A stretch of 23,419 nucleotides of DNA from Irineochytrium annulatum. Taxonomy: Eukaryota > Chytridiomycota > Chytridiomycetes > Chytridiales > Chytridiaceae. This document shows positions 1-9,535 of this stretch, piece after piece (position 1 is the stretch's first letter; each line of letters opens with the position of its first letter). The notes beneath the pieces were generated by a model. It was given only the letters and a program-made list of their open reading frames with translations, made no database searches and had not been told where the DNA came from. The stretch spans positions 1-23,419 of the forward strand of contig JADGJL010000378.1 in NCBI GenBank assembly GCA_027600665.1, written 5' to 3'. Position numbers and translations under genes: made by a program.

Positions 1-1
1 G

Positions 2-3000
2 GTCTTGTCCGTCAGTGTCGCGGAAGAGAACATTATTCCGTACATTCTCCGGACATTGAACAACCAGGACTTGGCTTTCCGGTTAGCGACGAGGAACAGT
101 CTACCCGGCGCCGACAACTTGGTCATTGAGAAGTTCAATGCCTTGTTGAACTCGGGCAACTTTGGGGAGGCCGCCAAGATTGCCGCCTTGTCTCCGCGGG
201 TACGATATTGTAGATTGTGGTGTGGAGTGTTAAGGATGTTAAAAGGGTATTCTGCGGACTCCCGCGACCATTGAGAGGTTCAAGGTCGTTACGGTTCCAC
301 AGGGACAGCTGTCTCCAATCCTTCAGTACTTTGGAATCTTGCTTGAGAAGGGGGAGTTGAACAAATTTGAGTCAATCGAGCTCGCGCGTCCGGTTCTTCA
401 ACAGGGTCGCAAACAGCTGCTGGAGAAGTGGTTGAAGGAGGATAAGCTCGAGTGCAGCGAGGAGCTCGGTGACATAGTGAAGCAGGTCGACCTGACGCTC
501 GCTCTGTCTGTTTACCTTCGCGCGAATGTGCCCAACAAGGTACAGTACACTAGAATTTTCGCCCTGTTTAGGACTTCTTCTCTGATATCGACGTGAAGGT
601 GATCGCCTGTTTTGCCGAGACCCAGCAATACAACAAGATCATCTTGTACGCGAAGAAGGTCGGCTACCAGCCGGACTACTCGTACCTCTTGCAGTATATC
701 ATGCGGATCGACCCGGAGAAGGGAAGCGAGTTCGCCACGCTTCTCGTCCAGGACGAGGCCGGCCCGCTTGTGAACATCGAGCAGATTGTTGACGTTTTCG
801 CGTCCTTGAACATGATTCAGCAAGCGACCTCCTTCCTACTGGACGCGTTGAAGGAGAACAAACCCGAGCACGGCGCGCTCCAGACCCGGCTGTTGGAGAT
901 GAACCTGTTGCATGCGCCGCAGGTCGCGGACGCGATTTTGGGGAACGCGATGTTCTCACATTACGATCGGGCATATGTTGCGTCGCTTTGCGAGAAGGCC
1001 GGGCTTTACCAGAGGGTTTGTAGAGTATTGGTCGACGTATCGCTAATTTTTTTTCAAGGCGCTCGAGCACTACACGGATATTTACGATATTAAGCGAACG
1101 ATTGTTCACACTCACTTGTTGACCCCTGAGGTTCGTTAGGCTTGTTTCGATATTAAGGGTACTAAGGCATTCGCAGTGGATTGTTGGATTCTTCGGTCGG
1201 CTATCAGTAGATCAGTCACTCGACTGTTTGAAGGAGATGCTGTCGAACAACATTCGCCAGAACCTTCAGATCGTGGTTCAGATTGCGACGAAGTACTCGG
1301 AGCAGGTCGGATCGGCGAATTTGATCGCGATGTTCGAATCGTTTAAGAGCAACGAAGGTTTGTGTCGATTAGAGAAATTATCCTTGTCGTTATTTTGAGC
1401 CTCTGTATAGGTCTCTATTACTACCTCGGGTCTATCGTGAACCTCAGCCAGGATGCTGAGGTGCATTTGAAGTACATCCAGGCGGCTTGCCGCACGGGTC
1501 AGCTGAAGGAGGTCGAAAGGATCTGCAGGGAGAGTAACTACTACGATCCCGAGAAAGTGAAGACATTCTTAAAGGTAATAGTCCAGCTCTTGCAGGTTCA
1601 CAGTTTGACGTCGTATCAGGAGGCGAAGCTTAGTGATCAGCTTCCTTTGATTATCGTCTGCGACCGCTTTGACTTTGTTCACGACCTCGTATTGTACTTG
1701 TATCAGAACAACCTGTACAAGTACATTGAAATCTATGTTCAAAAAGTGAACCCCTCGCGCACGCCGCAGGTTCTTGGAGCGTTGCTGGACGTGGACTGCG
1801 AGGAGAGTATTATCAAGAACTTGCTCTTCTCCGTCCGTGGCGCGATTCCCGTCGACGAGCTTGTGGCCGAGGCGGAGAAGCGGAACAGGCTTAAGCTGCT
1901 CCTGGGGTGGCTCGAGTCGCGGATCAAGGAGGGATCGACCGACTCGCACGTTTACAACGCGATAGCAAAGATCTATATCGATACGAACAGCAACGCCGAG
2001 TACTTCTTGAAGGAGAATAAGGTGATGATTATCTCTTTGTACGGATATCTAATTTTGATTTAAGTTTTACGATGCCTTGGTTGTCGGAAAGTACTGCGAG
2101 AAGCGGGATCCGTATCTTGCCTACATCGCGTACGAGCGGGGCCAATGTGACAAGGAGCTTATTGAGATCACGAACGAGAACTCGATGTTTAAGCACCAGT
2201 CCCGGTATCTTGTGAAGCGGAGGGACCCTGACCTTTGGAATTACGCTCTTCGTCTCGACAACCCCTACCGCCGCTCGTTGATTGATCAGGTTGGCTTTAA
2301 TCTTTAAGTCATTAATGTCTAACACGTTCTAGGTTGTCGCGACTGCATTGCCGGAGACCCAGGATCCCGAGGATGTTTCCTTGACGGTGAAGGCGTTCAT
2401 GGCGGCCGACCTTCCGAATGAGCTCATTGAGCTTCTCGAGAAGCTTGTCTTGGAGGGCTCCGCTTTCAGCGATAACCGGAACTTGCAGAACCTGCTTATT
2501 TTGACGGCGATTAAGGTCGGCTGTCCGCTCTTGCTCGATGAATCTAACCTCTAACAGGCTGACAAAACGCGCGTCATGGACTACATCACTCGGCTCGAGA
2601 ACTTCGATGCCCCCGACATTGCTAATATCGCCGTCGGGAGCGACCTTTTCGAGGAGGCATTGATGATTTACAAGAAGTACGACCAGCACGTCAACGCCAT
2701 CACGGTCTTGATTTCTAACATCGGCAACATCGACCGCGCTTACGAGTTCGCCGAGAAGGTCGACACGGCGGAGGTGTGGAGCAAGCTTGCGAAGGCTCAG
2801 TTGGATACCGAGCGCGTGAAGGATGCGATCGGTATGTTCTTTTTTTATTTACCGACCCACAGGATAGCTAATGTTGCAACATCAGATTCCTACATCCGGG
2901 CGGAGGACTCGACCAACTTCCAAGAGGTGATTAAGGTGGTCGAGGCGGGCGAGCGCTACGACGACCTTGTGCGCTTCCTTCAGATGGCTCGTAAGAGCGT

Positions 3001-5035
3001 ACGCGAGCCTATCATCGAGAGCGAGCTCGTTTTCGCATTTGCGAAGACGAACCGTTTGGCCGATTTAGAGGAATTCATCTCTGGGCCGAACATTGCCCAG
3101 GTAAGGATGTCGAAGTCGGCACGAGTTGCTAAAGCTTTGTCAGATTGGTAACATTGGCGAGCGGTGCTTTACGGCGAAGATGTACGAGGCTGCTAAGCTC
3201 CTATTTACGAGCGTCTCGAACTGGGCCCGGCTAGCTTCTACGCTTGTGTACCTCGGCGAGTACCAAGCAGCGGTTGACTGTGCGCGGAAGGCGAACTCCA
3301 CTAAGTAAGGGCTTGCAGGATAATGGATGATGATTGACGGATTTGAAGGGTCTGGAAGGAGGTTAATACGGCGTGTATCGACAATGGCGAGTTCCGTTTG
3401 GCGCAGATTTGTGCGCTCCACCTCATCATTCACGCTGAGGAGCTCGAGGTTTGTTAATTTCTTGCGACTCCATGAAACCTAACCAAACTCGAAGGAACTT
3501 GTCCGCGTCTACGAGAGTCGCGGCCACTTTGACGAGCTCATTCAGCTGATTGAGGCTGGCCTCGGACTGGAGCGCGCGCACATGGGCATGTTCACCGAGC
3601 TCGCCATCCTATACTCCAAGTACAAGCCCGACCGGCTTATGGAACACCTCCGCCTGTTTTGGCAGCGCGTCAACATCCCGAAGGTCATCCGATCATGTGA
3701 GGCCGCGCACTTGTGGTCGGAGCTTGTGTTCCTCTACACTCACTACGACGAATTTGACAACGCCGCTCTCACGATCATCGCGAACTCGGCGGACGCGTGG
3801 GACCATACGGCTTTCAAGGATATCGTGGTGAAGGTGGCAAACTTAGAGATTTACTACAAGGTACGTACACCGCGTCTACTTGATAAATATTTGAAGTATT
3901 TGACTGATGGTGTCATAGTCCCTTCGGTTCTACCTCGAGGAGCAACCGTTATTAATCAACGACCTGCTCGTGGTCCTGACGCCGCGCATCGACCACACGC
4001 GCGTCGTGCAGATGTTCCAGAAGACCAACAACTTGCCGTTGATCAAACCGTATCTCATCTCGGTGCAGCAGGTATTAGCCTGCCCTCATGGTACTGCGAT
4101 GATGTGAACTAAGCTATTATTGTAGGCAAACAACAGCGCCGTGAACGCCGCCTACAACGACCTTCTGATCGAAGAGGAAGACTTTAAGTCGCTCCGAGAC
4201 TCTGTGGACCACTTTGACAACCTGGACCTCCTCGCTCTTGCCCTTCGTCTGGAGAAGCACGAGCTTCTTGAGTTCAGGCGGATCGCGGCCCACCTTTACA
4301 AGGTTCTTGTAATATATCACCCGACTTGCATTCTAACACGCGCGCGCACAATCAAACAGAAGAACAAGAGGTGGAAGCAGTCCGTCGCCTTGTCGAAGAA
4401 GGACCACCTCTACAAAGACGCGATGGAGACGGTGGCCGAGAGTAAAGACACGGAGGTTGCCGAGGAGCTGCTGCAGTACTTCTTGGAGCTGGGCAAGAAG
4501 GACTGCTTCGCCGCGTGCCTTTACACGTGCTATGAGCTCCTTAGGCCCGACGTCGTCATGGAGCTCGCGTGGAGGAATGGGATGATGGATTTCGCGATGC
4601 CGTTTATGATACAGGTCACGAGGGAAAGCATGTCACGGGTATGTTGATGATTTTGCTGATTTTTGGCCGCGTGGCAATAGGTTTACTAGAGGTGTGTGGT
4701 TTTTAGATTGAGTTGTTGGAGAAGGCGAATGCGGAGAGGAATCAAAAGGATGTTGAGAAGGAGAAGCAGGGTGGTACGTATATTACTGTGATCTTCTTGT
4801 ATGTCTTGCGTGACGATGGATGTTGACCTTTTCTTCATTTCTAGAAACTCCGATGATTGCCCCAAGCGCCGGTCTCGGCAACCCCCTCATGATCACATAC
4901 GGCGGCGCACCGCCTATGTCGGTCGGAAACATGGGGATGGGCATGGGAGGCGGGATGATGCCCCCAGGGTCACCGGGTGTTGGGTACGGCGGCGGAGGGA
5001 TGCAGATGGGTGGCATGAACGGCGGGATGTTCTAG
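2..5035 (+). CDS. CHC1: Clathrin heavy chain (5' end outside window)
   Basis: Coat protein of clathrin triskelia in endocytic and trans-Golgi vesicles. Visible: 1372 codons plus stop, matching the family from the end of the N-terminal beta-propeller (about residue 350 of roughly 1675) to the C-terminus, through the linker, the CHCR alpha-helical repeats and the trimerisation region. Diagnostic strings include [44 protein letters not shown] and [32 protein letters not shown] is yeast-like. Exons: 2-199, 246-539, 599-1015, 1059-1130, 1177-1357, 1411-1574, 1620-2021, 2065-2289, 2333-2515, 2558-2831, 2886-3100, 3144-3304, 3349-3448, 3495-3860, 3919-4071, 4126-4302, 4360-4638, 4707-4773, 4845-5035. 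The 18 introns are 42-71 nt and the summed frame is intact. The tail is Gly/Met-rich and carries PLMIT (4883-4897), resembling the animal QLMLT Hsc70-binding motif. The N-terminal adaptor-binding propeller lies off the left edge. Confidence 0.97.
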
Positions 5036-5336
5036 CCATCTTTGGTGCTGTTTTATTTGTTGCGGTTTCTGAGTTAATATTATTTGGCGTGCGTTTTCTT
5101 GGTAAGATGAGGGCCTCGCTGCCCCTTTTCTGATGCTTTCTTAAGTGAGAGCCTTTTTTGCGATATGCCGTGTTTGTTATTCTCCTTCATTTTTTTTGGC
5201 ATGAACATTATGACCCACAAATAAAAAGATGTGGTTGATAATTAGGTTTTGAGTTTCAATGGCTTACTTCCTTGGTGGTATATATTACGACGACGTGCAT
5301 CACTGACCCATGCACCTTTACTATCATCCAAAAGGT
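5036..5336. other. 3' intergenic region between convergent CHC1 and TIM8
   Basis: About 300 bp separating two convergent stop codons. It is T-rich after the clathrin stop and holds one canonical poly(A) hexamer. I see no further gene; it should contain both 3' UTRs. Confidence 0.7.
5220..5225 (+). terminator. Candidate poly(A) signal of the clathrin gene
   Basis: AATAAA about 185 nt downstream of the clathrin stop codon, in a run of A after a T-rich stretch. Assigned by hexamer and position only. Confidence 0.4.
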
Positions 5337-5804
5337 CTACCTCCCACCGCCCATCCCCCTTGCGCCCTTTGCCTGATTCTGCAATCCTTGTATGATCATA
5401 ACCTGCGAGTCCATGAACCTCTCCACGCAATTTGACACGCAAGCTGTGTGGGGTGTGATGTCCGTTGTTTAGTCCTTATTCATTCAACTTCCCTCCCTCC
5501 ATTGAATCCATTGAAAAATGACAAAAAGAACAACTACAAACAAACGTACTTTCATCCGATCTGTCGAGCTGCTGCTTTACGCGCGAGTTCGCAAGACACC
5601 GGTCCCAGCACACCTCCGTTATCGAGTGAACCTGCTGTTGGAATGACGCCTTGGACTGCTCCGCGACCATGAAGGTGGAGATCTTTTTTGTACCAACGCC
5701 AACGCGAAGATATGAATACATTAGAAACAGGAGCGCGTGCGATCGGGAAGGGGTGGCGACTGGACAGCTACCTCCTTCCGTTCGGACTCTGTCAGGGTGT
5801 CCAT
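5337..5804 (-). CDS. TIM8: Mitochondrial small Tim chaperone Tim8
   Basis: Subunit of the Tim8-Tim13 hexamer that shields hydrophobic inner-membrane precursors in the intermembrane space. Exons (minus strand): 5804-5772, 5682-5550, 5443-5337; introns of 89 nt (GTAGCT...AAAAAAG) and 106 nt (GTACGT...CACACAG). They splice to 90 aa, within the family's usual 87-100. The twin CX3C signature is complete: CWDRC in exon 2 and CVSNC in exon 3, separated by 16 residues; the two Cys pairs form the structural disulfides. FQQQVHSITEVCWDRC and CVERFMDSQ favour Tim8 over Tim13, Tim9 or Tim10. There is no presequence, as expected for Mia40-imported proteins. The C-terminus is a short Gly/Arg tail (KGARGMGGGR). 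The gene is divergent from LSM1. The start is the only ATG that opens the first exon in frame with a plausible N-terminus. Confidence 0.92.
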
Positions 5805-6012
5805 CGCAGAATTTCGATGTTTGACCGACGTGATGGTTGTGGGGTGTCTAATTATTGTTGTTTCGTTCCTGAGATCTGTGCTTCCAACTTCGGTGTCCGG
5901 TGCGCACGCGAACCCGTCGCGATCTCGTTTCTTTGCTGGCCCCGGCTAGGACTTGGGGAAACTTCGGATTATCGAAAAAGACGGGATTTAGGGCGCTACA
6001 ATTGGCACAGAT
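5805..6012. promoter_or_regulatory. Shared 5' region of divergent TIM8 and LSM1
   Basis: The 208 bp between two divergent start codons must hold both 5' UTRs and promoters. A GC-rich stretch (about 5890-5960) lies between a T-rich half on the TIM8 side and an A-rich half next to LSM1. No TATA box or known factor site is obvious. Assigned by position. Confidence 0.5.
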
Positions 6013-6636
6013 ATGGACAACTTCTTGCCCGGGAGCGCGAGCTTGGTGGATTGCGTCGACAGTTTAGTGAGCCCCCTTTTCTGACGAACTTTCTTTTTCC
6101 CGTTTGAATTCCTGGGGTGTTGGCCCTGCTGGTCTGACATTTTAGAGTAGAAGGAAATGCTAATTGCATAAATTTGCCGTGAATTTTAGAGAAGCTTCTT
6201 GTTATTCTTCGGGACGGAAAGAAGTTAATCGGCTGGCTGCGGTCATATGATCAGTTTGGTGAGATCCCTTTTCTTTCCCTCACGAAGAACCACCCCATTC
6301 TTCGTGTGTGCAATTCTGATCGCGGTTTTGTGTACTGCAGCGAACCTCGTCCTTCAAGACACGATCGAGCGCACTTACCACGCGGACACGTTCGGGGAGG
6401 TCTACCGCGGGATGTTCGTCGTCAGAGGGGAGAACGTTGTCCTGCTAGGGGAGGTCGACGACGAGAAGGATCTGCGCGTGACGGGGGAGATGCTGAGGGA
6501 GGTGCCCGCGGACGAGGTCGTGCGGAACGCGAGGGCGGAGGCGGACCGGAGGAAGAAGCGGGACGCGCTCAGGTGCAAGGTCCTGCACGAGAGGGGTTTC
6601 AGCGTCGATGGAGGGGAGGCGCATGATCATTATTAG
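6013..6636 (+). CDS. LSM1: U6 snRNA-associated Sm-like protein LSm1
   Basis: LSm1 is the defining subunit of the cytoplasmic Lsm1-7 ring, which binds oligoadenylated mRNA 3' ends and promotes decapping with Pat1. Exons 6013-6061, 6190-6258 and 6341-6636 give 137 aa (human 133). The N-terminus MDNFLPGSASLVDCVDKK aligns with the family's MPGTASLIEDIDKK. Sm1 motif: LRDGKKLIGWLRSYDQFANL; Sm2 motif: FVVRGENVVLLGE. A charged helical C-terminal extension (about residues 85-125) is typical of Lsm1. Introns are 128 nt (GTTTAG...TTTTAG) and 82 nt (GTGAGA...CTGCAG). Intron 1 is ambiguous: a stronger-looking GTGAGC donor at 6067, paired with an AG two bases downstream of the chosen one, gives ...VDSLKLL... 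in place of VDKKLL. I chose the model whose length matches the family. Confidence 0.93.
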
Positions 6637-7085
6637 TTGTTGGTTGGAGGGTCTGAGAGAGAGAGGTTGTTGAGTGGAGCTGAGATGTTAGAGGAGTGAA
6701 GGAATTAAGTGGGGGCTGAGACAATTGAGAAATTGGGAAGTGTTCGGATGCGCGGGGTACACTAACGTTCGTATACGGGGAAGGGGTACGGGCTGAGGCT
6801 AGGGGTGGGCTGAAGCGGCGGCATCTAAAGATTGGCTGCGAACGATGGCGTATATAGTAATTGGCTGTGACGATTCCCCCTAAAGATTACATACAACTAC
6901 AAAACGGAAATGTGCTTGGTCTTCTACACATCACGCAGAAAACAAATACTCGTTCTCTCCGTATCTCGCCTCTATTATATATGTTAATGCCTCCCTCTCA
7001 AATCAAACACCGCCATTACACAACGATATTTTACAAACAAAACGCCCCAAAATAAAGAGGGCAAAATAAGGACCCCCTCAAAAGC
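6637..7085. other. Intergenic region between convergent LSM1 and PAF1
   Basis: About 450 bp. The first 200 bp after the LSM1 stop are strongly purine-rich on the plus strand (GAGAGAGAGAGG and G/A/T repeats); the remainder is A/T- and pyrimidine-rich. No open frame with recognisable similarity and no RNA gene seen. Probably the two 3' UTRs. Confidence 0.6.
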
Positions 7086-9154
7086 CTAGAACCAAGTTTG
7101 ATCCCCGTCCTCATCCACCTCCAGGTCCTCGGCATCCGCCTTCTTCGTCGCCTCGGCCACTGCCGCCGCCGCGGCCTCATCCACATCCATATCGTCCGTC
7201 CCCTTCTTGACGCCATTGCCCCGCGTCCCGGCGCTATCGTTCTCCAGCGCGCGATCAATGTCGGCATCAAAAGCGTCATCCGAGTCATCCGAGTCCCGGC
7301 CCATGGTCGTCATCATCTTCACGGGTGAAGCCGGCTTGACGCCGTTGGCAGGAATCTTTGCCGCGGGTGTCGGCGGCGCCGATGATGCAGCCGCGGGGAC
7401 CTTCACGGGTGAAGCGTCCCTGAACTCCTCCTCGCCGAGGAGGTCGTTGTCGTCCTCGTCGTCATCCTCGTCGTCGTCCTCGCCCGGGAACTCGCCGCCC
7501 ACCATGATCTCGAGCACCTTCTCCCTTCGTTGCCGCCTCTCGGTCTTGCTGAACTTCCGGTACCGGAGGTGGTAGTCCGTCGCCTTGTCGAATTGATCCT
7601 CATCCTGCCGGCGGTACTTCGACTGCGTATGAATGAATGCCAATAAGTGCTTCTAGTAGTTGATGGTAGTAAAAAAGGAATGGTAAAGACGCACCACGGC
7701 GCGCTTCCGCGTCAGGAGCAGCTTCTCGTTCAAAGGGAGGTAGTAAGCGACCCGCCCGACGCCCTCCTCCTCACGGAACTGGATCTGCAGGAGCGGGTTC
7801 GCCTCGTCCACCTTCTCTCTCTTTACGTTGAAATCTCTGACGTGCGAGTACTCGTACGTCTACAACGAATCCAAATAATACAACATCAGTCATCGGGCTC
7901 AGGGCAGTTTTTCACGGGTGCCGTTCCAAAATCCTCACCTCCGAGGTATCAACGTCCTCCGCCTCCTCCTCCTGCTTCCTCTTCCTCAAGATCTTCCTCA
8001 CGGCAGGGCCCTCGGGCGCGTAGTACGCGATAAACTTGTCGTTCGGGTTCTTCGGGTTCTCCAGCGGCTTCAGCAGGGCCTCCTCCAGCGGAACGGCCGC
8101 GAGGTCCGCCTCACCCTCGACCTTGATCTTCTCCGCCAATGGGTCGGCGTCATACACGGTTAGGTAGTACCGGTTGGCCCAGTTCTCGAAATCGGGGAAC
8201 ACCTGAAGGACCTCGGTGCAGCGGAGCTTCGGGTTGGTCGGGTGACGAAGCGAGGAGAGGTTGGAGGGGAGCTGGGTGCGGGCCGCGACGTCGAAGGTGT
8301 TTTCGATCGTTTTGAGGAGGGCGTCGGCGGGAGAGAGGCCTTCGTATTTCTTCTTGGGCGATTGCTGCGCTTTCTTTTCCGCGACTCTGTTGTTGGCAAC
8401 ACGTTGGGTATCCCGAAGGAACCACAAAAAAAAAAAAAAAAAAAAAAAGGAAGGTCGGCTCACCTCGCGTTGATGTCGGCTTTCGACAACGTCCCTTGCT
8501 CGATGGAGACGTACTCGTTCTTCTTCAACCACGAAACCACCGGCCTGGCCATCTGCACGGTCTTCTGCTGACCCTTGGGAGGTTCCCTATATGGGGTCAG
8601 CAACCGGAGGTCTGCCGGCGAGAGTTGATCCTTTTTGTTGACGAAGGGTTCTGCAACGATTGAATCAATATGCGCACCAAGCATAGTGTCAATCAAGGGA
8701 AAGTAAGGAGTTATAAGGTCCCATAACGCATCACGCATTAAATGGAAGCATCACTCTCAGCCACCCCTCCAACTGAATGTCCTTCCCGCATTCCCCTCGA
8801 AACCAAGCGCGCGTATATACCTCTTCTCCATATGAGACCCGAGGCCAGCGGAGAGACCTCGATGCCATTCTGGGCATTCCTGCCGACGACCTCGATCGGC
8901 GTGGTCGAGTGGATGGACGCGAATACCTCCTTGTAGAACCTGTCTTTCGGGAAGCTGGGGTTCAATAGCTTTGGCTCGAACGGGAGAGGCGGCAGCGGGT
9001 TGGTGTGGGTGATTTGGATTGGGAAGTCCTGGCCGATCCTAATAAAAGTCGTGAGTGAGCAGATCCGCCCATCGCTGCAAGACCCAGCCAGCGGTTGCCG
9101 GACGCGGTCCGCGACGTACTTTTTCGCTGTCGGGGCAGAGTGTCGGCTCGACAT
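7086..9154 (-). CDS. PAF1: RNA polymerase II-associated factor 1 homologue (Paf1 complex)
   Basis: Scaffold subunit of the Paf1 complex, which couples Pol II elongation to H2B ubiquitylation and H3K4/K36 methylation. Exons (minus): 9154-9120, 9038-8821, 8650-8464, 8386-7939, 7859-7695, 7622-7086; introns 81, 170, 77, 79 and 72 nt; 529 aa, close to human PAF1 (531). Family landmarks in order: an N-terminal NPLPPLPFEPKLL block, LSPADLRLL, VVSWLKKNEYVS, LLKTIENTFD, EVLQVFPDFENW, DKFIAYYAPE, YEYSHVRDFNVK, and LLLTRKRAV plus a basic helix. The C-terminal third is low-complexity and acidic (near residues 399-410 and again at the end), as is usual for Paf1. The exon 2/3 junction is least certain: an alternative GTCTCA donor at 8838 would remove six residues and fits the family length slightly better. 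The start ATG gives a short polar N-terminus, and a perfect GTACGT donor follows codon 11. Confidence 0.93.
7444..7481 (-). repeat. Imperfect trinucleotide tract encoding the PAF1 acidic run
   Basis: Plus-strand TCG/TCC/TCA triplets repeat for about 38 nt and read on the minus strand as an Asp/Glu run in PAF1 (about residues 398-410). Such GAN-type triplet repeats can vary in length without breaking the frame. Confidence 0.7.
8426..8448. repeat. A23 homopolymer (poly-T in PAF1 intron 3)
   Basis: Twenty-three consecutive A on the plus strand, read as T23 in the sense of PAF1. It lies entirely within the 77-nt intron at 8463-8387 and starts only about 15 nt after the donor, instead of next to the acceptor where a polypyrimidine tract is expected. 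Confidence 0.95.
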
Positions 9155-9535
9155 CGCGATTGCCTGAGCGAGGCGAATTAGACGCGCCGCGGCTTGCCCG
9201 CTGCTGGTTGACGAGCAAGTTGGTGGACCATCGCGACCTTCCGATGGCTGACTGGGCTCTCTCCTACCTTAAGCTGAACCGTCCCGGATTCGAGATCGCA
9301 AGACGGGAGCAGGGCAGCTCATCAGCTTCGATGACGGCGGCGATGGCGGGTTTGCTGCTCTCCTGAACCTTCCTGGGTGGTTGGGCGGGCGCGGCCTGAC
9401 GACACGCTCTCTGCTAACCACATTTACAATGTTCATATATTACATCATGATAGTATATACATTTCTACAACTGTAAAACAATCATGCACTGCCGCCTCTT
9501 TGAACCCTCGCCATAGTGCGCTCGAACTGCACTGA
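9155..9535. other. Region between PAF1 5' end and cyclase A 3' end
   Basis: About 380 bp. The part next to PAF1 (9155-9380) is GC-rich and should be its promoter and 5' UTR. The part next to cyclase A (9400-9535) is AT-rich and should be that gene's 3' UTR. No gene recognised. Confidence 0.55.

Noticed and set aside
6640..6720. Purine-rich GAGAGA stretch as a possible satellite or CRISPR-like repeat
   Set aside because: It has no regular unit or spacers; it is simple purine-rich 3' UTR-type sequence.
8387..8463. Phe-rich coding stretch (seven Phe) within PAF1
   Set aside because: It is translation of the T23 run inside an intron with good GT/AG ends; splicing it out restores the PAF1 alignment.
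9055..9366. 103-codon plus-strand open frame across the PAF1 start
   Set aside because: It is antisense to PAF1 exon 1 and its promoter, with no recognisable domain.
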